From contig JAPPNP010000006.1 of the NCBI GenBank assembly GCA_028873795.1, positions 1-64,000 on the forward strand: a stretch of DNA of 64,000 nt, written 5' to 3'. The notes beneath the pieces are model-generated. The model saw nothing but the letters and a program-made list of their open reading frames with translations, was not told the origin of the DNA and ran no database searches. This document shows positions 38,191-47,545 of this stretch, in pieces (position 1 is the first letter of the stretch; the number at the start of each line of letters is the position of its first letter). The DNA comes from Chloroflexota bacterium. Lineage in GTDB: Bacteria > Chloroflexota > UBA11872. A program made the position numbers and the translations under genes.

Positions 38191-39267
38191 TTGGGCGCCG
38201 CGACACACACCACCTACGACACCAGCGGCCCGCGGGTCGGGCGCGGGGAGCTCGAAGCGTTCGCGGGCGAGCTGCTGGAAACCGTGGGCGTGGACCCGCC
38301 GGGCGCCGCCCTGACGGCCCGGACGCTGGTGCACGCGGACCTGCGCGGGGTGCATTCGCACGGTGTGCGGATGTTGCCCCTTTATCTGAGGACGCTCGCG
38401 AACAACGCCTTGAATCCCAGGCCGACGGTGCGGGAAGTCAGCAGCGGCCCCGGCCACGCGACGTTCGACGGCGACAACGGGATGGGCCAGGTCGCGTCGG
38501 AGATTGCGATGGGGCGGGCGATCGAGCTGGCGCACGAATCCGGCGTGGGCATGACCATCGTCGACAACACCGGCCACTTCGGCGCGGCGGGCTATTGGGT
38601 CATCATGGCGGCGGAGGCGGGATGCATGGGCTATTGCGCCAGCAACCTGCGCGGCCCCGTGCTCCTGGCGACCGGGGGGCGCGGCGGAGCCGCCGGCAAC
38701 AACCCGCTGGCCTGGGCCTTCCCCGGCAGGCGTCACCGTCCCACGGTGCTGGACATGGCCACGGGAGCCGTGGCGCTGGGTAAGATCGCGGCGCTGGGCG
38801 AGGGCGGATTCCAAGCTCCCGAAGGCGTCGCGGCGGATGCCGAAGGCCGGCCCACCCGCGATCCGGCCAAAGTCGCCTTCGTGGCGCCGGCCGCGGGTCC
38901 GAAGGGATACGCGCTGGCCGTGGTGCACGACGTGCTGGTGGGCGCACTGACCGGCGGCGGTTCGGCGCTGCAGAAGGAGCCTTTGGTGCTCGGCGGTCCG
39001 CTCGACGGCGGGCTGTTCTTCATGGCCATGGACATTTCGGCGGTCATGCCGCTGGCGGACTTCGCCGCCGCCATGGACGCCCAAACCGACGCGGTGAACG
39101 ACCTCCAGCCTGCGGAGGGCGTGGATCGGGTGAGCATGCCCGGTCAGATCGAGTGGGACCTCTACGACGAGCGCGTGGCGGGGGGCATTCCGTTTCCGGC
39201 GGGCGTGCTCGATCCCCTGGCCGAGGTCGCGGCGCAATACGGCGTGGCCGCGCCGTGGGTCGGATAG
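38191..39267 (+). CDS. Ldh family (COG2055) oxidoreductase, tandem copy 2
   Basis: ADLRGVHSHGVRMLPLYLRTL, DNTGHFGAAGYWVIMA, GNNPLAWAFPG, GPKGYALAVVHDVLVG; TTG start at 38191, 4 nt after the previous stop. Confidence 0.88.
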   Translation: MGAATHTTYDTSGPRVGRGELEAFAGELLETVGVDPPGAALTARTLVHADLRGVHSHGVRMLPLYLRTLANNALNPRPTVREVSSGPGHATFDGDNGMGQVASEIAMGRAIELAHESGVGMTIVDNTGHFGAAGYWVIMAAEAGCMGYCASNLRGPVLLATGGRGGAAGNNPLAWAFPGRRHRPTVLDMATGAVALGKIAALGEGGFQAPEGVAADAEGRPTRDPAKVAFVAPAAGPKGYALAVVHDVLVGALTGGGSALQKEPLVLGGPLDGGLFFMAMDISAVMPLADFAAAMDAQTDAVNDLQPAEGVDRVSMPGQIEWDLYDERVAGGIPFPAGVLDPLAEVAAQYGVAAPWVG

Positions 39268-39326
39268 GCGCCGTGGCCCGGATCACCCACACCCTCTCTC
39301 GCCGACAGACCCTTGCGTAGCCCCTT

Positions 39327-39420
39327 CGTCATTCCGGCGGAGGCCGGAATCCAGTTCGGTCGAGCCTGGACGCTCGCCGGATGCTTGGCGTCGGGCGGGT
39401 CTGAGACCCGCCCCTACCGG
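39327..39420 (-). repeat. Composite hairpin element copy 3 (reverse orientation)
   Basis: Reverse complement reads ccggtaggggcgggtctcagacccgcccgacgccaagcatccggcg...ctcgaccgaactggattccggcctccgccggaatgacg. Confidence 0.75.
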
Positions 39421-39488
39421 ATTTCGAAACGGTCTCCCTTGCGACCAAGGCGACTCAACCAGAGGTTTTCAATTGCCGGAGATTTGCG

Positions 39489-40460
39489 ATGAGTGGCACA
39501 CGCACGGACGCGACTCTTGATTCGGTGCTGGGGGCGATCGGCGATACGCCGGTCGTGGAGCTGTCGCGTCTGACCAAGGGTCTCCCGGGACGGCTGGTGG
39601 TCAAGCTGGACTATCTGCAGCCCGGATTCTCGAAGAAGGACCGGGTGGCGCTGCGCATGATCGAGGACGCCGAGGCCAGCGGCGCGCTGCGGCCGGGACA
39701 GCCCGTGGTTGAGCTCACCAGCGGCAATGCCGGCACGGGCTTTTCCATCGTGTGCGCGATCAAGGGCTATCACTTCGTGGCCGTGATGTCGCGCGGAAAC
39801 TCTGAGGAGCGGGCGCGCATGATGCGCGCGCTGGGGGCCGAAGTGGTGCTGGTGGACCAGCTGCCCGAATCGACGCCGGGCAAGGTCTCGGGGGCTGACC
39901 TGGACCTGGTGGAGGCCGAAGCCCAGCGCATCGTGCGCGAGCGCGGCGCGTTTCGGCCCGACCAGTTTCGGCTGCGCAGCAACTACCGCGCGCACCGGGA
40001 CACAACCGGTCCGGAGTTGGTGGCGCAGACTGGCGGCGCCATCGACGCGTTCTGCGACATGGCCGGGTCGGGTGGAACCGTGGGCGGGACGTCGGCGGCG
40101 CTCAAGCAAGCCATCCCCGGCATCAAGTGCTTCGTGGTGGAGCCTGTGGGCGCCGCAGTGCTGGCGGGCAAGCCTATCGTCAACGCGGATCACCGCATCC
40201 AAGGCGCGGGCTACTCGCGGTCGGAGCTGGCGAACATTCCGTCGGAGGTGGTGGACGGTTTTCTGACCATCGACGACGAGGCGGCGACGGAAACGACGCG
40301 GCGGCTCGCGCGCGAGGAAGGCATCTTCGCCGGATTCTCGTCGGGAGCGAACGTTTCGGCGGCCCTGGAGCTGTTGCAAGGCGAGTTCCAGGGCGGCACC
40401 GTGGCCACGATCATCAACGACTCGGGACTCAAGTACCTCAGCACGGACCTCTGGGACTAG
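39489..40460 (+). CDS. Cysteine synthase family PLP-dependent enzyme
   Basis: LQPGFSKKDRVALRMIEDAE (PLP lysine region), ELTSGNAGTGFSIV, GSGGTVGGTSAALK. Confidence 0.9.
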   Translation: MSGTRTDATLDSVLGAIGDTPVVELSRLTKGLPGRLVVKLDYLQPGFSKKDRVALRMIEDAEASGALRPGQPVVELTSGNAGTGFSIVCAIKGYHFVAVMSRGNSEERARMMRALGAEVVLVDQLPESTPGKVSGADLDLVEAEAQRIVRERGAFRPDQFRLRSNYRAHRDTTGPELVAQTGGAIDAFCDMAGSGGTVGGTSAALKQAIPGIKCFVVEPVGAAVLAGKPIVNADHRIQGAGYSRSELANIPSEVVDGFLTIDDEAATETTRRLAREEGIFAGFSSGANVSAALELLQGEFQGGTVATIINDSGLKYLSTDLWD

Positions 40461-40588
40461 ACCGAGCGCCGGTGGCTGATCGACCGTGAGTCGTGATCGG
40501 CACGCATCTGCGACACAATGGCAGCCATCGACATCGAGCGGGCGGTGAGACCGCCCGCAACCCATCCGAGACCCAAGGAGCAGCCACG

Positions 40589-40915
40589 ATGAGCATCAAC
40601 CACCGAGACGACCGTCCGATCATCGACATGGGTGACGGCATACAGCGGCGCACGATGGTGTGGGGCGACCGCATGTTGCTGGCGGAGATTCACATGGAGA
40701 CCGGCGGCACCGTGCCGCGGCACGATCACGTGTACGAGCAGATTGGGTACTGCATCAGCGGCAGCCTCGAATTGGACGTGGGCGACGACACGACGGTGGT
40801 CGGGGCCAACTCGTCGTGGGTGATTCCGGGCAACGTGCCGCACGGGGCGCGGGCGCTGGAGCCGTGCTTCGTCATCGAGATTTGGAACCCGGCGCGCGAC
40901 GACTACAAGGACTAG
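40589..40915 (+). CDS. Cupin domain protein
   Basis: MLLAEIHMETGGTVPRHDHVYEQIGYCISGSLELDVGDDT...WVIPGNVPHGARAL. Confidence 0.88.
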   Translation: MSINHRDDRPIIDMGDGIQRRTMVWGDRMLLAEIHMETGGTVPRHDHVYEQIGYCISGSLELDVGDDTTVVGANSSWVIPGNVPHGARALEPCFVIEIWNPARDDYKD

Positions 40916-40982
40916 CGCCGGCTCTAGTCGCAGTGCCCTTCATGCCGACTGAACCGGCGTCGCGGCGGATGGACGCGGCCGC

Positions 40983-42263
40983 TTGAGCACGCGCGGCGGT
41001 GTCACCGCGCGCATGTCGCGCGCGACGATCGAGATCCTGCGCGACAACCTGACGCTCATACCCTTCGTCACCGCGGGTGGGCTGGCCGCCGCGGGCTTCC
41101 AGGTGTTCCTGTCGCGCACCCTCGAAAAAACGGTCTACGGCGAGACGTTTGTCGTGCTCGGGGTGCTTTCGGTGCTGGGGGCGTCCACCCTGGTCATCCA
41201 GACCGTTATCGCGCGAAGCAGCGCGCGGCTCTTCGCGTTGGAGCGGCTGGCGGATATGCGCCTGGCGGCGTGGACCGCCGGCCGGCGGCTGACCATTGCG
41301 GCGATCCTGCTCACCGCGATTCTCGCCGCGCTCACGCCGCTGCTGGTGCGTGCGCTGCAACTGACGAGCCCGTGGCCCATGCTGGTGGCCGCGGTCGGGG
41401 CCGGCCTGGGGCTGGTGGAGCCGCTGTTCCGCGGCATCACGCAAGGGGCCAGGGACTTCGTGGCGCACGGCGCCGTCGTGGCCATGCATGGGTTTGGCCG
41501 GCTGGGCGTCGGTACCGTCGGCGTGCTGGCCGGGGGTGGATCGACCGGCGCGCTGCTGGCGGGTCCCGGAGGCGCACTCGCCGCCATAGGCATGGGGGTG
41601 GTCGCGCTGCGACGCCTGCTGCGCGGCGATTCCGAGCCGGCCAACGCGGCGAGCTCAGGCGAGCCGGCGTGGGTGCACATTCGGGTCGGCCTGATCGTCA
41701 CCATCATGGTCGCCATGCTGCACCTGGACGGCCTGGCGATGCGCGTGTTCCATCCCCCGGACGTCGCCGCCGACTACGCCGTCCTCGCGGTAATCGGCCG
41801 GATGGTGTACTGGAGCGGAATCACGATCGGGCTGGTCCTGCTCCCCTTTGTGGTCCAGGCCGCCACGCGCGGCGAGGACTACGTGCGGGCCTACCTGATC
41901 AGCGTGGGCCTGATGGTGTTCGCCGGATCAATCGTGGCGGTGGTCGTGCTGCTGCGGCCCGAGTTCGTCTACAACGTGGCGTTTCGGGACGAATACACCC
42001 TCAACACGACGCTCCTCCCGCTGTACGTAGCCGCCGCGGCGATGCTGGCCATCGCCACGATGACCGCGAGTCTTCACATTGGGGCGTCCAACCTTCGGGT
42101 GTGGGCGCCCCTGGCGCTGCTGCTGGCGGCGACCCTCATAGCATTTGGCCTGGCGCACGAGAGCGCGCGGCAAGTGGTGACCGTCATCCTGGTGGCGGAC
42201 GCCGTGGCCTTCGTCTACCTGCTCGGCGAAGCCGCGCTGCTCACCCGGCGAGCGCCCGCGTAG
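40983..42263 (+). CDS. Polysaccharide biosynthesis / flippase-like membrane protein
   Basis: Multi-TM protein with GGLAAAGFQVFLSRTLEKTVYGETFVVLGVL N-terminus typical of Wzx-like flippases; start TTG 40983 or ATG 41013. Confidence 0.75.
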   Translation: MSTRGGVTARMSRATIEILRDNLTLIPFVTAGGLAAAGFQVFLSRTLEKTVYGETFVVLGVLSVLGASTLVIQTVIARSSARLFALERLADMRLAAWTAGRRLTIAAILLTAILAALTPLLVRALQLTSPWPMLVAAVGAGLGLVEPLFRGITQGARDFVAHGAVVAMHGFGRLGVGTVGVLAGGGSTGALLAGPGGALAAIGMGVVALRRLLRGDSEPANAASSGEPAWVHIRVGLIVTIMVAMLHLDGLAMRVFHPPDVAADYAVLAVIGRMVYWSGITIGLVLLPFVVQAATRGEDYVRAYLISVGLMVFAGSIVAVVVLLRPEFVYNVAFRDEYTLNTTLLPLYVAAAAMLAIATMTASLHIGASNLRVWAPLALLLAATLIAFGLAHESARQVVTVILVADAVAFVYLLGEAALLTRRAPA

Positions 42264-42320
42264 GGGGCAGGCTCTTCGCCGGAGTGTCGGAGAAGTCGGG
42301 ATTGACGGGTTTGGCAGGCA

Positions 42321-42403
42321 TGTCATTCCGAACGCAGTGAGGAATCTAAGGGCGCTGCGCCGTTTCCCTGCCCCTTAGATTTCTCGCTCCGCTCGAAATG
42401 ACA
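42321..42403 (+). repeat. 83-bp MITE-like palindromic element, copy 2
   Basis: See copy 1 at 7698-7780. Confidence 0.8.
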
Positions 42404-42454
42404 AGGAAGGAACGCGCGGAGGTCATGGTGGCGCGGGCGGCGACGGTGGGGTGG

Positions 42455-42496
42455 ATTCCCGCTCCCCGCCTTCGCGGGGACAGGCTTCGCGGGAAT
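42455..42496 (+). repeat. 42-bp ATTCCCGC...GCGGGAAT hairpin element
   Basis: Partner of 29759-29800. Confidence 0.75.
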
Positions 42497-42551
42497 GACG
42501 GAACGGGGGCGTGGTTCGACAAGCTCGCCACGTACGGAGGGGGACGAGAGC

Positions 42552-42923
42552 CTACTCCGGCGAGCGGCCGTAGTCGTCGGAGAAGCGCACCACGTCGTCC
42601 GGGTGCGGCGTGGACACCTCGAGCACCCGCACCGCGCCGTAGGGGGCCGCGAAGCGATGCACCGTTCCGGCGCGCACGCGGAAGGCCTGGCCGGGTTCCA
42701 TGTCATGCGTCTGCACGGTTTCCGGCGTCGGGCCCACCGTCAGGGCCAGTTTTCCCTCGAGCACGTAGATCGTCTCGTCCTTCTCCACGTGCGCTTGCAG
42801 GCTCAGCCGGTGGCCCTCGCTGATCTCGATCACCTTGCCCAGATAGTGCTCGCAGTTGGCGTAGATGACTTCGCGCCCCCAGGGCTTGTCCACGATGGTC
42901 ACGTCGTCAAACGGCGCGCTCAT
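42552..42923 (-). CDS. Cupin, mannose-6-phosphate isomerase type II-like
   Basis: KPWGREVIYANCEHYLGKVIEISEGHRLSLQAHVEKDETIYVLEGKLALTVG...VHRFAAPYGAVRVLEVSTPHPDDVVRFSDDYGR; overlaps the PMM/PGM gene start context. Confidence 0.88.
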   Translation of the reverse strand: MSAPFDDVTIVDKPWGREVIYANCEHYLGKVIEISEGHRLSLQAHVEKDETIYVLEGKLALTVGPTPETVQTHDMEPGQAFRVRAGTVHRFAAPYGAVRVLEVSTPHPDDVVRFSDDYGRSPE

Positions 42924-44344
42924 GGGATCCCGGCCGCGGCGCGCCCGATGTCGAGCAGACGATCGACGCGATCGGCGGACGTCGTCTCGCAGTAGATGCG
43001 GAGCAGCGGCTCGGTGCCCGAGAACCGCACCAGCAGCCAGCTCTCGTCGGCCAGGTAGAACTTGAAGCCGTCGAAGTCGCCGCGTCGGGCCACGGACGTG
43101 CCGTCGATAGTCTCGGGCGTCCACGCCTCCATGCGGGCCATGATCGCCGCTCGATCCTCGGCCGGAAAGCGCAGGTCCAGGCGACGGTAGTGGTACTCCC
43201 GTCCGAGCTTCTCGAAGAGCATATCGACGAGGTCGGACGGGGACTTGTTTTCGCAAATCATGAGGTCGAGGAAGAACAGGCCGGCGACGATGCCGTCGCG
43301 CTCGGGCATGTGCAGATTGAATACATAGCCGCCGCTCTCCTCGCCGCCCATCACCGCGTTGGTGTCGCGCATGGTCGGGGCCACGTATTTCATGCCCACG
43401 CCGGTCTCGTGCACCGGCACGTCGTAGAGCCGCCCGAGCCGCTCGAGCATGGCGGACGTGGTGAGCGTCTTCACGAGCGGCCGGCGGTCGTCGCGGTGCT
43501 CCAGCATGTAATAGGCCAACAGAGCGATGGTGCGGAGCTGATCCACGAACTGGCCGTGCTCGTCGACCACGCCCAGCCGGTCGGCGTCGCCGTCGATCGC
43601 CAAGCCCACGGCGGCCCGCGCCTCGCGGACCGCATCGCCAAGGGCGTCCGTCTGCGGCGGAATCGGCTCGGGTCGCGCCAGCCCCGGAAACGCCGGGTTC
43701 CACTCCGGGTGAATCTCACTGACCCCGAGCTTGCCGCCTTGCAGCAGGCGCGGCAGCCAGCCTGCCCCCGAGCCGTACATGGCGTCCACGACCACGCGGA
43801 GGTCCCGGCGCCGCAGTCCGGGCAGGTCCAGCAGGTTCGGCACGTGCCGGAGATAGCTGGACCCGGGATCGAAGGTCCTGACCTGGCTGGCCTGAGGCGG
43901 GCCGAGGCTGCGAATCGTCTCCGGCCTGACGCGGGCGACGGCGGCCTCGACCTTTTCCAGGCTCGCGGGCGGCAGGGCGGCGCCGCTGGCGGTGCGGATC
44001 TTGAAGCCGTTGTCGCTGGGCGGATTGTGGCTGGCGGTGATCATCACCGCGCCCGCCGCGCCCACGCCGGCAATGCTGAACGCTGCGACGGGCGTGGGGC
44101 AGGGCCGGTCGACCAGGAACGCCGGAATGCCGTTGGCGGCCAGAACATCGGCCGCGGTGCGGGCGAACTCGGGCGACCCGAAGCGACGGTCGTAGCCGAC
44201 GACGATGCCGTTTTGCCAGGACCACTCGCGGCGCACGAAGTGGGCGAAGCCCTGAGCGACGCGCCGCACGTTGGCGAACGTGTACTCGTCGGCGATGCCC
44301 GCCCGCCAGCCGTCGGTGCCGAAGCGGATGGTCTCGTCGGTCAT
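42920..44344 (-). CDS. Phosphomannomutase/phosphoglucomutase
   Basis: IRFGTDGWRAGIADEYTF, AVMITASHNPPSDNGFKI (phosphoserine loop), LAIDGDADRLGVVDEHG (metal loop), GGEESGG. Confidence 0.93.
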   Translation of the reverse strand: MTDETIRFGTDGWRAGIADEYTFANVRRVAQGFAHFVRREWSWQNGIVVGYDRRFGSPEFARTAADVLAANGIPAFLVDRPCPTPVAAFSIAGVGAAGAVMITASHNPPSDNGFKIRTASGAALPPASLEKVEAAVARVRPETIRSLGPPQASQVRTFDPGSSYLRHVPNLLDLPGLRRRDLRVVVDAMYGSGAGWLPRLLQGGKLGVSEIHPEWNPAFPGLARPEPIPPQTDALGDAVREARAAVGLAIDGDADRLGVVDEHGQFVDQLRTIALLAYYMLEHRDDRRPLVKTLTTSAMLERLGRLYDVPVHETGVGMKYVAPTMRDTNAVMGGEESGGYVFNLHMPERDGIVAGLFFLDLMICENKSPSDLVDMLFEKLGREYHYRRLDLRFPAEDRAAIMARMEAWTPETIDGTSVARRGDFDGFKFYLADESWLLVRFSGTEPLLRIYCETTSADRVDRLLDIGRAAAGIP

Positions 44345-44366
44345 GGCTGCCTGGGGACGGCGCGGC

Positions 44367-45329
44367 TCACGCGACGATTGGAACGGACGAGGCGAGGCGC
44401 TCGCGCACTTCGGTCAGGCCATCTCGCAGCGAGTCGTCCAGGGTCCGGCTGACGCGCCACCCGGTATCGCGAGCGATCAGGGACGGGTCGCCGACCGCCA
44501 CCCGGCCTTCCGCCGCGCCCGAAGCCAAGCGCTCGTCCACATCGGCTCGAATGCCGGCGACCTCGATGAGGCAGTCGACCACCGTGCGCAGCGGCGTGGC
44601 CAGCCCCGACGCGACGTTGTAGGCGGCCCCGGCCCGGCCGCGCATCGCCACCGCCTGCATGGCGTCGGCGGCGTCCCGCACGTCCACGAAGTCCAACGTG
44701 TCGCGCAGGCTCAGGGTGCGAATCACCGGCGGGGCGCCGTGGTCGAGGATCTCGGCCGCCTGCCTGATTTGGGGGGCGGGGAAATACTCCTCGGGCCGGC
44801 CAGGACCGATGACGTTGAAGAGCCGCAGCCGGACGATGTCGAGCCCGTCGGAGCGGTGGTGCTGGGCGGCCTGCAAATCCGCCGCAGCCTTGGTGACGGC
44901 GTATACGCCTTCGGGTCGCGGCGGATCGTCCTCGCGGATGGGACGTTCCCAAGCGTCGCGCCCGTATTGCAGCGCCGAGCCGACGACGATCAGGCGCGCC
45001 TCCGGCGCAAGCTCGCGCAGGGCGAGGATGACCCGCAGCTGCCCCAGAACGTTCACGTCGTAGGCGGCCATGGGGTCCGCCTCGGCCTGCCGCGGATCGG
45101 CAATGGCCGCCAGGTTGATCACGACCGCCGGCTGGGTGGACCGGATCGCCGCCTGAATCGATGCAGCGTCGCGCAGGTCGAGCTTGACGTCGGCGTCCCC
45201 GCCACGATCAGCGGCGATGATGTCAGCGCCGGCCGCCTCTAGGCCCGCGACGAGGTGCCGGCCGATGAACCCGTGAGCCCCGGTGACCAGCACCCGGGCA
45301 CCGTCCCACGAGCGCTCCCCCGCGCTCAC
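44367..45329 (-). CDS. NAD(P)-dependent epimerase/dehydratase, probable GDP-4-dehydro-6-deoxymannose reductase-like
   Basis: [62 protein letters not shown]; overlaps gmd by 4 nt. Confidence 0.82.
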   Translation of the reverse strand: MSAGERSWDGARVLVTGAHGFIGRHLVAGLEAAGADIIAADRGGDADVKLDLRDAASIQAAIRSTQPAVVINLAAIADPRQAEADPMAAYDVNVLGQLRVILALRELAPEARLIVVGSALQYGRDAWERPIREDDPPRPEGVYAVTKAAADLQAAQHHRSDGLDIVRLRLFNVIGPGRPEEYFPAPQIRQAAEILDHGAPPVIRTLSLRDTLDFVDVRDAADAMQAVAMRGRAGAAYNVASGLATPLRTVVDCLIEVAGIRADVDERLASGAAEGRVAVGDPSLIARDTGWRVSRTLDDSLRDGLTEVRERLASSVPIVA

Positions 45330-46327
45330 GCCCTGTGCCGGGACGCCATGATTTGGGCGTGCGCCAACTCACTCTCTACGAGCTCCATGTCCGCATCGAC
45401 CATCAGGGTCACGAGCTCTTTGAAAGTGACGCTCGGCTCCCAGCCCAGCTTTTCGCGAGCCTTGGTCGGGTCGCCGATCAGGCGATCGACCTCGGCCGGC
45501 CGAAACAGGTCTTCGCTGGTGTAGATGTGATCGCGAGCGTTCAGCCCAAGATGTGCGAACGCCAGCTCGGCGAACTCCTCGCCGGAGTGCGTCTCGCCCG
45601 TCGCCAGCACATAGTCGTCCGGCTCGGGCTGCTGCAGCATCAGCCACATGGCCCGCACGTAGTCGGGCGCGTAGCCCCAGTCGCGCGTGGTGGTCAGATT
45701 GCCGAACGGCACCTTGTCGATGATTTCGTGGTGCACGCGGGCGGCGTTGTAGCTGATCTTGCGCGTGACGAACTCGAGCCCGCGGCGCGGCGACTCGTGG
45801 TTGAAGCAGATGCCCGAGCAGGCATACATGTTGAAGCTCTCGCGGTAGTTGATGGTGATCCAGTGGGCGTAGAGCTTGGCGACGCCGTAGGGACTGCGCG
45901 GGTAGAAGGGCGTGGACTCGCTTTGCGGCCACTCCTGCACGGCGCCGAACATCTCGCTGCTCGAGGCCTGGTAGAAGCGAATGCCGGGATCGACGGCGCG
46001 CACGGCCTCCAGCATGCGCGTGGCGCCCAGGGCGGTGACCTCGCCGGTGAGCACCGGCTGATACCACGAGGTCTGCACGAAGGATTGCGCCGCGAGGTTG
46101 TAGACCTCGTCGGGGCGGTGCTTCTTGAGAATCTCGATCAGCGAGTACTGGTCGTGCAGGTCGCCCGGTTCGAGCGTGATGTCGTCCTGGATGTGCGCGA
46201 TGCGGCCGTTGTTCTCCGTGCTCGTCCGGCGCACGATGCCCACGACGTGGTAGCCGCGTTCGAGGAGAAACTCGGCCATGTAGGAGCCGTCTTGACCGGT
46301 GATTCCGGTAACGATGGCGGTCGGCAT
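45326..46327 (-). CDS. gmd: GDP-mannose 4,6-dehydratase
   Basis: [104 protein letters not shown]. Confidence 0.95.
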   Translation of the reverse strand: MPTAIVTGITGQDGSYMAEFLLERGYHVVGIVRRTSTENNGRIAHIQDDITLEPGDLHDQYSLIEILKKHRPDEVYNLAAQSFVQTSWYQPVLTGEVTALGATRMLEAVRAVDPGIRFYQASSSEMFGAVQEWPQSESTPFYPRSPYGVAKLYAHWITINYRESFNMYACSGICFNHESPRRGLEFVTRKISYNAARVHHEIIDKVPFGNLTTTRDWGYAPDYVRAMWLMLQQPEPDDYVLATGETHSGEEFAELAFAHLGLNARDHIYTSEDLFRPAEVDRLIGDPTKAREKLGWEPSVTFKELVTLMVDADMELVESELAHAQIMASRHRA

Positions 46328-46390
46328 CAGTGGCAATTCTCGATGCTCGGTTGCGCTTTCAGTGTACGCGCCCCCGGGTGCGGCCTCCGG

Positions 46391-47473
46391 TTAGGGGCTA
46401 ACGGGATTTGGAAACTCCACGCCGACGGCGGCGCCGGTTTCGGTGAGAGTGGCGATGATGTCGTCGGTGAGGGGGCAGCCGTTGGCCTCGCGGTCGGCGG
46501 CGTTGGCGGCCTCGATATCGCCCGGGGCGAAGACCTGTTCGAATCCCGGCCGCCGGGCCACGGCGCGCATGGCTGCCAGGGTGCCGGCCACGCGCGACTT
46601 GAACTCCTCCAGCGGCATCATGCGCGCCACGTCGACGGCCAGGAAGCAATGGCCGACGCGCTGGGGACGGTCCTTGTGCTGCCAGTACATGCTGCCCACG
46701 TCCACCGTGGAGGCGGCGCCGGAGAGGATGCCAGCCATGACGTCGATGAGCAGCGACAGCCCGGCGCCCTTGTAGCCGCCCAGGGGCAGCAGCGAGCCGC
46801 CGTCGAGGAAGGCCGCCGGGTCGGTGGTGTCGTTGCCGTCGGCGTCGAGCGCCCAGCCCTCCGGGATCGGCTCGCCGCGACTCTGCGCCAGGAAGATGTG
46901 GCCGGCGGCGACCTGCGTGGTGGCCATGTCGAGCACCAGCTCGTCGGGCGGATCGGTGGGCATGGCGATGCAGATGGGGTTGGTGGAGACGAACTTCTCG
47001 CTGCCGCCCCAGGGGGCGACGATGGCTTCGCCGTTGGTGAAGGCCCAGGTCATCAGGCCGGCCCGCGCGCCGCGCAGCGCCCAATAGCCCTGCGAGCCGT
47101 TGTGGTTGGACTCGCGAATGCCGGTCCAGCAGGCGCCGTTGGCCTTGGCGCGCTCGATGGTGGCGTCGATGGCGAAGTCGCACACGACGTGCCCGAGCCC
47201 GTTGTCGCCGTCGACCGTGACGGTGGTGGGCGATTCGGTGACGATCCGGGGCCGGGCCTGGGCGTTCACCAGTCCGTCGTTGAGGCGCTCCAGGTAGATG
47301 GGAGTGCGGGTGATGCCGTGGGTGTCGACGCCGCGCAGATTGGAGTCCACCAGCCCGTGCGCCACGACCCGAGCGTCCTTGTCCGCGACGCCCGCGGTGC
47401 GGAAGATGGCGGCGGTGAACGTGCGCAGATCGTCAGCGCCGAAGCGCTGTGCGGGTGGTGAAGCGGTGCCCAT
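46391..47473 (-). CDS. Ldh family (COG2055) oxidoreductase
   Basis: SNLRGVDTHGITRTPIYLERL, RESNHNGSQGYWALRGA, GGYKGAGLSLLIDVMAGILSGA. Confidence 0.9.
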   Translation of the reverse strand: MGTASPPAQRFGADDLRTFTAAIFRTAGVADKDARVVAHGLVDSNLRGVDTHGITRTPIYLERLNDGLVNAQARPRIVTESPTTVTVDGDNGLGHVVCDFAIDATIERAKANGACWTGIRESNHNGSQGYWALRGARAGLMTWAFTNGEAIVAPWGGSEKFVSTNPICIAMPTDPPDELVLDMATTQVAAGHIFLAQSRGEPIPEGWALDADGNDTTDPAAFLDGGSLLPLGGYKGAGLSLLIDVMAGILSGAASTVDVGSMYWQHKDRPQRVGHCFLAVDVARMMPLEEFKSRVAGTLAAMRAVARRPGFEQVFAPGDIEAANAADREANGCPLTDDIIATLTETGAAVGVEFPNPVSP

Positions 47474-47545
47474 CGATCACTCCTTCGCCGAAAGCGGTCG
47501 GCGAACCGTACCGCCGCTGACCGCCGCCCGGTGGGGTCGCGGCTG

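Noticed and set aside
45335-47461. 708-aa plus-strand ORF opposite gmd and Ldh
   Set aside because: Spans two well-supported minus-strand genes; His/Gly/Val/Arg-rich translation without motifs
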